Source: an uncultured Paracoccaceae bacterium | GTDB lineage: Bacteria; Pseudomonadota; Alphaproteobacteria; Rhodobacterales; Rhodobacteraceae | Direction: 5' to 3' | DNA: 32,516 nucleotides | Assembly: GCA_937872465.1 (NCBI GenBank) | Contig: CALMSR010000010.1 | Coordinates: 1 to 32,516 of the forward strand | Shown: positions 8,773 to 15,442 of the stretch, one piece after another | Layout of the letters: the number at the start of each line of letters is the position of its first letter | How positions within the stretch are numbered: position 1 is the stretch's first letter | Program-made: the position numbers and the translations under genes | Notes under the pieces: generated by a model | Databases searched by the model: none | What the model was told of the DNA's origin: nothing | The model's input: the letters and a program-made list of their open reading frames with translations, nothing else

Positions 8773-10197
8773 TCAGGCGGCGACGGGCGTCGAGAGGAGC
8801 CAGAGGCCGAGCACGGTATAGGCGACCATCAGCGCGGTCATCGGCAGATGCGCGGCCCGGGTCGGCGGCGGGTCGGAGCGCCCGGCGATCGAGAGCCCCA
8901 GCACCACTGCCAGCAGATGCGCGCCGAGGATCAGCCCGAACTGGAGGTTCCAGATCACCTGGACCGCGCCCGCGTCGCCGAGGAAGCCGAAGGAGACCCA
9001 GTGCTCGGGCAGACCCAGCGGGTTCCAGCCGCGCCCGAAGGGATCGCTCGCCGCCACCACCGCGTACTGGCCGTTCGTCAGCAGCGCCACGAGGTAATGC
9101 GCGGCATGATAGCCCGCGGCGATGGGCAGGAAGGCCAGCATCGCCGGCCCGGCGTCGCGCCAGAACGGCCCGGCGGCTCCCGCGATATGCCGCCCGAGTG
9201 CCATGGCGCCGAGGATCGTGGCCCCCGTCAGCAGCCAACCGGCGACGAGCCCCGCGGTATTGGCGCCTATGACCGCCGAGCGTCCGGGGAAGTCGAGCGG
9301 GTTGAGGCCAAGGCGGGCGAGCCACCAGAAGGTCTCCGAGAGCCCATCGAAGGTCACCGAGGCCAGCATCAGCGCGACGAAGGCGGTCTGGCCCCGGTCG
9401 AGCGGCGGCATGGCGAGGATGCGCGTGCCGGGGAGCGCCGCCATCAGGCGGGACCGCTCCGCGCCCTGCTCGACCCAGAGCGGGGCGATCCGGGCGACGA
9501 AGCCGAAATAGACGGTGAGGAACTCGCCGCGCTCGAGCCAGGCTTCGCCCTCGATCACCGCGAGCCCCAGCATCAGCAGCCAGTAGGCGGCGACGGCACG
9601 GGCGAGCACGGCCGGGTCGGCCGGGGCGAGCGAGACGATCTCGAACCAGGCGAAGGCGAAGAGCCCCGCCACCGCCGGCCAATGCCCGAGCCGCGCCAGC
9701 CCGGCCGATCCGTCGCGGCCGATCAGCCGGCGCAGGCTCCGGACCGGGCCCCGCCAGGGGTTCAGCGGCCGCCAGACGTCGCCGAAGGCGAGCGCGAGCA
9801 GCGGCAGGCCGACCCAGAGCAGCGTCCAGACCGTCTGCACCAGCAGATTGTCCAGGGGGTCGCTGGTGCCGAAGAAGCCGTTCAGGATCAGCGCCCAGAG
9901 CAGGAGCGCGGCGAGCCAGCTCGTCAGCCCCGGCGGCAGGCGGCGCCTCCAGCCAAATAGGCTGCGTGCCGCCGGCCAGGACGGGCGGCGCGGCAGGAAC
10001 GCGCCGATCAGCGCCGTCAGCGCCACGACCAGCGCCGCGCCGAGGGAATAATAGCCCGTCGGCAGCGTCAGGATCACCATGCGCTCGCCGGCATGGGCCG
10101 AAGCGGCGGCGGGCCGGAGCAGCGCCGCGCCGGCGGCAAGGGCCACGAACCCGCGCGGCGGCGCCCGCTCCGGGGCGACGGGGGAATGGCTGGACAT
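8773..10197 (-). CDS. Polytopic membrane protein of unknown function
   Basis: I do not recognise a characterised family. With the ATG at 10197 the product has 474 residues. Residues 15-40 look like a signal or first membrane segment ending in AASAHAGER, and about ten to eleven further hydrophobic segments follow. Conserved-looking polar motifs inside or beside the membrane are WRPLNPWRG, GYHAAHYL, SFDPFGRGWNPLG-like text (DPFGRGWNPLG) and ETFWW, which could bind a metal or cofactor. The layout resembles large membrane proteins that databases sometimes label fenitrothion hydrolase, a name with little functional meaning here. Two histidines in GYHAAHY and the start just after AHAG might hint at metal handling; this is inference only. 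An in-frame extension of 44 codons upstream is open but shows no ribosome site and looks non-coding. Confidence 0.75.
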   Translation of the reverse strand: MSSHSPVAPERAPPRGFVALAAGAALLRPAAASAHAGERMVILTLPTGYYSLGAALVVALTALIGAFLPRRPSWPAARSLFGWRRRLPPGLTSWLAALLLWALILNGFFGTSDPLDNLLVQTVWTLLWVGLPLLALAFGDVWRPLNPWRGPVRSLRRLIGRDGSAGLARLGHWPAVAGLFAFAWFEIVSLAPADPAVLARAVAAYWLLMLGLAVIEGEAWLERGEFLTVYFGFVARIAPLWVEQGAERSRLMAALPGTRILAMPPLDRGQTAFVALMLASVTFDGLSETFWWLARLGLNPLDFPGRSAVIGANTAGLVAGWLLTGATILGAMALGRHIAGAAGPFWRDAGPAMLAFLPIAAGYHAAHYLVALLTNGQYAVVAASDPFGRGWNPLGLPEHWVSFGFLGDAGAVQVIWNLQFGLILGAHLLAVVLGLSIAGRSDPPPTRAAHLPMTALMVAYTVLGLWLLSTPVAA

Positions 10198-10457
10198 GGC
10201 TACGGGCCCGATGCGGCAACGGTACGCGCGAAGGCGTGGTTTCCGGAGGAGGAGTCTGGGGCAGGCCCGGCGCCCTGTCAACGCGGGGCCCGCCGGGGCC
10301 CTCGGAAGACGATGGGATTTGACCCCCATTCTTTCTACCTCGACCGTCCCGCCGAAAGACGAGGGCAGCGCCCGCCGGGCCAGGAAGAGTGATGGGACCT
10401 CCGGTGATCGCTTCCGGTTCGGGCGGCCAACCGCGCCGCCCCGTTCCCGGCCTCGCC
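10198..10457. other. Gap between uppS and the membrane-protein gene
   Basis: These 260 bases lie between two minus-strand genes. The stretch contains the GC-rich self-complementary blocks GGGGCCC near 10285-10303, which might form a weak terminator for uppS, and no convincing gene. Short plus-strand open frames cross it, but they have no recognisable start signals. The promoter of the membrane-protein gene is probably here but not identifiable. Confidence 0.45.
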
Positions 10458-11201
10458 TCAGCGGCTGGCGCGCGCCATTCCGGCCGGGGGCAGGACCTGC
10501 CCGAACCGGCGCAGGCGTCGGGTGTAGCCGGAAACGGATTCGGCGAAACGCTCGGCCGTGAAATCAGGCCAGGCGACCGTCGGGAAGTCGTATTCGGCGT
10601 AGGTGGACTGCCAGAGCAGGAAATTCGAGACCCGGAACTCGCCCGAGGTGCGGATGATCAGATCCGGATCCGGCAGTTCCCTCGTGTCGAGCGCGGCCGC
10701 GATCCCGCGCTCCGAGATCGCCCCGGGCTGGAGCGCGCCGGAGGCGACGTCCCGGGCCAGCGACCGCACCGCACGGGTGATCTCGTCGCGGCCGCCGTAG
10801 TCGATGGCGATGGTCAGGTTCAGGCCCTCGCAATGGGCGGTGCGATCCTCGAGATCCTGCATCAGCTGGCGCAGCCGCGCCGGCACGCGGTCGCGCAGGC
10901 CGATGAATCGGACCCGGACCTCATGGGCCTCGAGGTCGTCGATCTTCTTGCGGATATACTGCCGGAAGATGCGCATCAGCGCCTCGACCTCGACCAGCGG
11001 CCGGCGCCAGTTCTCGGTCGAGAAGGCGAAGATCGTGAGATGCGTCACCCCGAGCCCCGGGCAAGCGTCGACGATCTCGGTCACACGACGGGCGCCGCGG
11101 GCGTGGCCCGCCACGCGGTTGAGGCCGCGGGCCTCGGCCCAACGGCCGTTGCCGTCCATGATGATCCCGACGTGGAAGGTCCGGGTCTCGCGAAAATGCA
11201 T
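10458..11201 (-). CDS. uppS: Undecaprenyl diphosphate synthase (cis-isoprenyl transferase)
   Basis: This enzyme condenses isopentenyl diphosphate units onto farnesyl diphosphate to make the C55 lipid carrier for peptidoglycan and other envelope polymers. The 247-residue length matches the family. Near the N-terminus GIIMDGNGRW carries the catalytic aspartate (residue 16). Further on are GHARGARRV, FAFSTENWRRP, the DYGGRDEI segment, and the signature IIRTSGEFRVSNFLLWQ with TYAEYDF. The start at 11201 follows AGGTGA at a good distance. An in-frame TTG 17 codons upstream lies inside a stem-loop and is less likely. The MraY/WecA-like gene at 18027-19145 uses undecaprenyl phosphate derived from this product. 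Confidence 0.97.
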   Translation of the reverse strand: MHFRETRTFHVGIIMDGNGRWAEARGLNRVAGHARGARRVTEIVDACPGLGVTHLTIFAFSTENWRRPLVEVEALMRIFRQYIRKKIDDLEAHEVRVRFIGLRDRVPARLRQLMQDLEDRTAHCEGLNLTIAIDYGGRDEITRAVRSLARDVASGALQPGAISERGIAAALDTRELPDPDLIIRTSGEFRVSNFLLWQSTYAEYDFPTVAWPDFTAERFAESVSGYTRRLRRFGQVLPPAGMARASR

Positions 11202-11241
11202 GAGATTCACCTGCTCGTTGGGCTGAATATGCACATCGTTG

Positions 11242-11277
11242 CGCCGGGGCAAGCCCCGAGTTGGGCCTGCCCCGGCG
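11242..11277 (-). repeat. Stem-loop in the uppS leader
   Basis: CGCCGGGGCA at 11242-11251 pairs perfectly with TGCCCCGGCG at 11268-11277. A competing inner hairpin, GGGGC-AA-GCCCC, starts at 11246. The structure lies 40 bases upstream of the chosen uppS start and downstream of the actP terminator. It could be an extra terminator part or a leader element. There is no U-run. Confidence 0.4.
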
Positions 11278-11293
11278 AAGTCCCGCCGAACGA

Positions 11294-11321
11294 GGAAAGG
11301 CCCGCCGGAGCGGGCCTTTCC
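11294..11321 (-). terminator. Intrinsic terminator hairpin after actP
   Basis: A perfect 12-base-pair stem (GGAAAGGCCCGC at 11294-11305, GCGGGCCTTTCC at 11310-11321) with a CGGA loop lies 22 bases past the actP stop. On the minus strand the descending arm ends GGGCCTTTCCTCG, giving a short T-rich tail. It separates the acetate operon from uppS. Confidence 0.75.
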
Positions 11322-11343
11322 GGTTTCGGGAGATTGGCGCCGG

Positions 11344-13122
11344 TCAGGCCTGGCGCGGCACCCGGACGTTCTCGACCAGATCCTGGATCGCCGCGGGCGT
11401 CGGCTTGGTCATGCCGGCGACGACATAGGCGGTCGCGAAGTTCAGGAGCGCGCCGATCACCCCGAAGCCGAGCGGGTTGATGCCGAGGATCCAGCCCGAT
11501 GCATCGTCCGGCAGCGGGTTGGTGCCGGGGATGAAGAACCAGCCCTTGTAGAGGAAGATGTAGACCATCGTCGTGATCAGGCCCACCAGCATCCCCGTGA
11601 TCGCCCCCTCCTTGTTGATGCGCTTGGAGAAGATGCCCATCATCAGGGTCGGGAAGAGGCTCGCCGCCGCCAGGCCGAAGGCGAGCGCCACCACCTGGGC
11701 CGCGAAGCCCGGCGGGTTGAGGCCGAGATAGCCCGCCACGACGATCGCCACGCCCATGGAGATGCGCGCGGCCCTCAGCTCCGACCGCTCGCTGATCGTG
11801 GGCATGAAGATGCCCTTGAGCAGGTCGTGGCTCACCGAGGAGGAGATCGCCAGCAATAGGCCCGCCGCGGTGGAGAGCGCCGCGGCGATACCACCCGCCG
11901 CGACCAGGGCGGCGACCCAGTTCGGGAGTGCCGCGATCTCGGGGTTGGCGAGCACCATGATGTCGTTGTTCACGGTCAGCTCGTTGCCCGCCCAACCGGC
12001 CGGCTCGGCGACTTCGGCCACGTAAGTGGCGTTCTTGTCGTTGTACCACTGGATCCGGCCGTCGCCGTTGAGGTCGTCGACCGCGAGCAGGCCGGTCTGC
12101 GCCCAGCGGGTCATCCACTCGGGCTGCTGGTCGATCGGGAGGTTGCTCTCCGGATCGGCGACAGGCTGGCCCTGCTCGACGCCCGGATGCACGGTGTTGG
12201 CGAGGTTGAAGATCGCCATGGCGCCGACCGCCGGGGCGACGGTGTAGAGCAGCGCGATGAAGATCAGCGCCCATCCGGCCGAGGACCGCGCGTCCGACAT
12301 CTTCGGCACCGTGAAGAAGCGCACGATCACATGCGGCAGACCCGCGGTGCCGATCATCAGCGACAGCGTCAGCAGGAACATGTTCCACCGGCCCATCGCC
12401 ACCCGGTCGGTATAGGGTCCGAAGCCGAGATCGACCATGGTCTGGTCGAGCGCGTGCAGCATGTGGGTGTCGGAACCGGCGATATTGCCGCCGAGGCCGA
12501 TCTGCGGCAGGAAACTGCCGGTGATCTGCAGCGAGATGAAGATCGCCGGCACCGAATAGGCGAAGATCATGATCACGTATTGCGCGATCTGGGTATAGGT
12601 GATGCCCTTCATGCCGCCGAGCACGGCATAGACGAAGACGATCGCCATGCCGACATAGAGGCCGATCTCCACCGAGAGGTTGAGGATGTTGGCGAAGGCG
12701 ATGCCCACGCCGCGCATCTGTCCGATCACATAGGTGAGCGAGATCACCAGCAGGCAGACCACCGCCACGGTCCGCGCCGTGGTCGAGTAGAACCGGTCGC
12801 CGATGAACTCCGGCACGGTGAACTTGCCGAACTTGCGCAGATAGGGCGCGAGCAGAAGCGCCATCAGCACGTAGCCGCCGGTCCAGCCCATGAGGTAGGC
12901 GCCGCCGGCATAGCCGGCGAAGGCGATGATGCCGGCCATGGAGATGAAGGATGCCGCCGACATCCAGTCCGCGGCCGTGGCCATGCCGTTGAGGGTCGGG
13001 TGAATGCCCTTGCCGGCGACGTAGAATTCCGAGGTCGAGCCGGCGCGCGCCCAGATCGCGATGGCGATGTAGAGCACGAAGGTCAGTCCGACCGCAATAA
13101 TGCTCAGCGTTTGAAGATCCAT
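11344..13122 (-). CDS. actP: Sodium/solute symporter, acetate-type (SSS family, VC_2705-like)
   Basis: This 592-residue inner-membrane symporter couples uptake of a small carboxylate, most likely acetate, to a cation. It has about 13 hydrophobic segments and SSS landmarks such as FYVAGKGIHP, GMATAADWMSAASFISMAG, GYVLMALLLAPYLRKFGKFTVPEFIGDRF (in pieces) and the AALSTAAGLLLAISSS region. It is of the type that works with a DUF4212 small subunit, which is encoded 12 bases upstream. Residues about 310-385 form a long polar loop absent from minimal SSS proteins. Inside it DLNGDGRIQWYN (350-361) matches an EF-hand or dockerin-type calcium loop. Context for acetate: DUF294 and exonuclease genes upstream and acs elsewhere in the window. 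Other short-chain acids are possible, and the symbol is given by context and family, not by assay. Confidence 0.88.
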   Translation of the reverse strand: MDLQTLSIIAVGLTFVLYIAIAIWARAGSTSEFYVAGKGIHPTLNGMATAADWMSAASFISMAGIIAFAGYAGGAYLMGWTGGYVLMALLLAPYLRKFGKFTVPEFIGDRFYSTTARTVAVVCLLVISLTYVIGQMRGVGIAFANILNLSVEIGLYVGMAIVFVYAVLGGMKGITYTQIAQYVIMIFAYSVPAIFISLQITGSFLPQIGLGGNIAGSDTHMLHALDQTMVDLGFGPYTDRVAMGRWNMFLLTLSLMIGTAGLPHVIVRFFTVPKMSDARSSAGWALIFIALLYTVAPAVGAMAIFNLANTVHPGVEQGQPVADPESNLPIDQQPEWMTRWAQTGLLAVDDLNGDGRIQWYNDKNATYVAEVAEPAGWAGNELTVNNDIMVLANPEIAALPNWVAALVAAGGIAAALSTAAGLLLAISSSVSHDLLKGIFMPTISERSELRAARISMGVAIVVAGYLGLNPPGFAAQVVALAFGLAAASLFPTLMMGIFSKRINKEGAITGMLVGLITTMVYIFLYKGWFFIPGTNPLPDDASGWILGINPLGFGVIGALLNFATAYVVAGMTKPTPAAIQDLVENVRVPRQA

Positions 13123-13134
13123 TGCGGCGCCCCC

Positions 13135-13398
13135 CTACTCTTCGTGCACGTCGAATTCCCGATCGAGCCTGTTCATGCGCCAGGCATAGTAGAAGATCAG
13201 GATGATGAATATGTAGATGGAACCCTGCTGGGCGAACCAGAAGCCGAGCGGGTAACCCCCGATACTAAAACCGTTCAGCATCGGTGCGAATAGGATCCCT
13301 GCGCCGAGCGAGACCAGTGCCCAGACCACGAGGCACCAGGTGATGATGCCGATATTCTTCCGCCAGTACTCACTTCTATCTTTCGTTGGTGTAGTCAT
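13135..13398 (-). CDS. DUF4212 small subunit of the solute:sodium symporter
   Basis: This 87-residue membrane protein has two hydrophobic segments (about residues 17-37 and 52-70), separated by a turn containing FSIGGYPLGFWFAQQGS, and a charged tail (YYAWRMNRLDREFDVHEE). The YWRKNIG start, the GFWFAQQGS motif and the YAWRMNRLD end are typical of the DUF4212 family, which always sits in front of this kind of SSS symporter and is regarded as its small subunit. The ATG is preceded by GGGGAGTAAGG. It is the first gene of the two-gene operon and its stop is 12 bases from the actP start. Confidence 0.94.
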   Translation of the reverse strand: MTTPTKDRSEYWRKNIGIITWCLVVWALVSLGAGILFAPMLNGFSIGGYPLGFWFAQQGSIYIFIILIFYYAWRMNRLDREFDVHEE

Positions 13399-13506
13399 CC
13401 TTACTCCCCATTTTTGCGCTATGTGAGGTCTGCCGCCTCATCTCTTGTCGCATAGCTGTCCCGTGCGGCCACAATGCTATGCCGCACTGCACAATTTTTA
13501 GTTGTT
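13399..13506 (-). promoter_or_regulatory. Leader and promoter region of the DUF4212-actP operon
   Basis: This 108-base gap lies after the DUF294 gene and is lower in GC than its neighbours. It contains an inverted repeat, GTGCGGC at 13463-13469 and GCCGCAC at 13481-13487. It also has an overlapping alternative pairing, GCATAGC at 13450-13456 with GCTATGC at 13476-13482, so two exclusive structures are possible. Its outer part carries the element shared with the acs region (13480-13513). No clear -35/-10 pair was identified on the minus strand. Such structure suggests separate control of the symporter from the upstream genes. Confidence 0.5.
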
Positions 13507-13513
13507 TTACAGC
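13480..13513. promoter_or_regulatory. Element shared with the acs upstream region (copy 1)
   Basis: On the plus strand this 34-base element begins TGCCGCACTGCACAATTTTT and ends GTTTTACAGC. It aligns with 31074-31106, with 26 of 34 columns identical and one gap. It overlaps the last codons of the DUF294 gene and lies about 80 bases upstream of the DUF4212 start. It may be the site of a regulator common to acetate uptake and activation. The function is inferred. Confidence 0.3.
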
Positions 13514-15423
13514 TGATAGTCCAGCGCCAATTTCGTCTGGAGCCGCTTTGCCTCGCGAAAGGCCTCCTTGAGGATCCGGCGGTCGAGGTCGTTGAGCTTC
13601 GCCGGATCGATGCGGTTCGTGAGCGCGCTGCCCGCCGCGGCCTGCTCGTCGTTGGTGCGCATGCGCAGCAGCCGGATATAGTCGTAGGCGTCGGTCCATG
13701 CCGCCACGTCGCCGGCATCGAGCGCGCCGGCGGCCGCCGCGCCGGTCAGCCGCTCCACCGTGTTCGTGACCGGAACGCGGTGCGCGAGCGCGAGGATCCG
13801 CGCGGCGTCGATGAAGGGCGCCACCCCGTTCAGCTTCAGGTCCAGGGTATTGGATTCCTCGCCCTTGCCGCTGAGCCGGAAGTCGCGGAATAGGCCGAGC
13901 GGCGGCGTGTTCTGCAGCGCGTTCGCCGCCATCTGCTTGCGGAACCGGCTGTTGGCCGAGGCACGCTCCATCAGCCAGTCGCGCAGCGCTGCCGCCGGCG
14001 CCTTCGGCCCCCAGATCGTGCGGAAATCGAAGAAGATCGTCGATTTGAGCAGATGCTCCGGGGTCCCCTGGTCGATCCAGCGGGCGAAGCGGGCGCGCCA
14101 TTCCTCCGCACTCAGGCAGCATTCGGCGTTCATCGCCATGATGCCGCCGGTGCAGAGCGGGAAGCCGCATTGCGCCAGCGCGAGGTTGATCCGCTCGGCG
14201 ATCGGCATCAGCAGGGCGCGGGCCGCCTCCGGGTCCATGCCGGCGGGCGCCTCGAAGAGGATGCCGTTGTCCTGGTCCGTCTTCAGGGTCTGTTCCTGCC
14301 GCCCCTCGCTGCCGAAGGCGAGCCAGGAGAAGGGAGCTTCCGGCGCCCCGCCGGTCTCCTCGAGCACGATCGCGATCACCCGCTCGACGATCTGGTCGTT
14401 CAGCAGCGTGATGATCTGGGTGATCTGGCCGACCTTGACGCCCTGGGCGACCATCTGGGCGACGAGCAGGTGGATGTCGCCCGACCGCGCCGCGACTTCG
14501 GCGACGCTGCCCGCCGCGGTGATCGACTTGGAGAGATTGACCAGCCCCACCCGCTGCATCGAGAAGAGGTCGCGCTCGGAGATCACCCCAACGAGGCGCC
14601 CGTCCTCGACCACGACAAGGTGCTGGATCCCGGCCTGGGCCATCTGCATCGCCGCCTCGAAGGCGAAGGCGGAGCGCGGCATGCTGATCGGATCGGGTGT
14701 CATCACCTGCCCGATCGGGGCATCCAAGGCGACGCCGGGCAGCGCGACCCGGTTCATCAGATCCTTGAGCGTGAAGATCCCGATCGGCCGCGCCTCGGCA
14801 TCGACGATCACCATCGAGCCGACCTTCGCCGCGCTCATGCCGCGCAGGACCTCGATCACCGGGGTCTCCGGCCCCGCGGTCAGCGGCGCCTTGAGCGTCT
14901 TCTCCGCCAGCGGCAGATTGAGCGAGCTGTCCTCGCCGAGATCGCGGACCGCTTCGGCCTGCACCTGCCGCTTGACCCTTTCGAGCAGCCCCGACAGTCG
15001 GTTGGCGCAATATTCGTTGAAGCCGGGCGACAATTCGCGCAGCGCGTCGAAGGCCGCGCGCGGCATGGCGAGGCAGACGACCTCGCCGACCGCGCGCTGC
15101 ACGTTGCGCACCGGCCGGCCGTTGACAAGCGCGCCGATGGGGAAGCATTCGCCCGGCACCAGCTCCCAGGCATTGCCGTCGATGCTCTCGTCCTCGCCCT
15201 GGTCCTCGCCGACGATCAGCCCTTCCTGGAGGATGTAGAACCATTCGGCCGGGCCCGCCGCGGGATCGGTCACCGCCTCGCCGTCGGCGAAGCGGATCGC
15301 GCGGAGATGGGCGAGCAGGAAATCGACATGCTCGCGCCGCATCCGGTCGTAGGGCGGATGCCGCAGCAGGAATTCCCGCACACCCTGGTCCTCGGTGGTC
15401 TCGTCCTGCACCGGCTCGGTCAC
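13507..15423 (-). CDS. cNMP-binding / CBS / DUF294 nucleotidyltransferase-like protein
   Basis: This cytoplasmic 638-residue regulator-like protein is usually found beside acetate symporters. Domain order: a cyclic-nucleotide-binding-like domain (about 15-135; FADGEAV, GECFPIGALV), a pair of CBS domains (about 170-295; VGSMVIVD, GIFTLKDLM, HLVVVEDGRLVGVISERDLF), a GlnD-like nucleotidyltransferase domain with GSEGR at 371-375 and TDQDN at 382-386, then a helical DUF294 C-terminal domain. The NTase motif looks complete, so transfer of a nucleotidyl group to a protein or small molecule is plausible but undemonstrated. The start is taken as GTG at 15423 because GGGGGAG lies just upstream and the gap to the exonuclease stop is then 19 bases. 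An ATG at 15465 would overlap that gene. It is probably cotranscribed with the exonuclease and the receiver gene. Confidence 0.9.
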   Translation of the reverse strand: MTEPVQDETTEDQGVREFLLRHPPYDRMRREHVDFLLAHLRAIRFADGEAVTDPAAGPAEWFYILQEGLIVGEDQGEDESIDGNAWELVPGECFPIGALVNGRPVRNVQRAVGEVVCLAMPRAAFDALRELSPGFNEYCANRLSGLLERVKRQVQAEAVRDLGEDSSLNLPLAEKTLKAPLTAGPETPVIEVLRGMSAAKVGSMVIVDAEARPIGIFTLKDLMNRVALPGVALDAPIGQVMTPDPISMPRSAFAFEAAMQMAQAGIQHLVVVEDGRLVGVISERDLFSMQRVGLVNLSKSITAAGSVAEVAARSGDIHLLVAQMVAQGVKVGQITQIITLLNDQIVERVIAIVLEETGGAPEAPFSWLAFGSEGRQEQTLKTDQDNGILFEAPAGMDPEAARALLMPIAERINLALAQCGFPLCTGGIMAMNAECCLSAEEWRARFARWIDQGTPEHLLKSTIFFDFRTIWGPKAPAAALRDWLMERASANSRFRKQMAANALQNTPPLGLFRDFRLSGKGEESNTLDLKLNGVAPFIDAARILALAHRVPVTNTVERLTGAAAAGALDAGDVAAWTDAYDYIRLLRMRTNDEQAAAGSALTNRIDPAKLNDLDRRILKEAFREAKRLQTKLALDYQL

Positions 15424-15442
15424 GTCGCTCTCCCCCGCCGCT

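Noticed and set aside
13506..13534. Plus-strand promoter at TTTACA in the actP upstream element
   Set aside because: Seventeen bases downstream the sequence is AATTTC, not a -10 box, and transcription would run antisense into the DUF294 gene.
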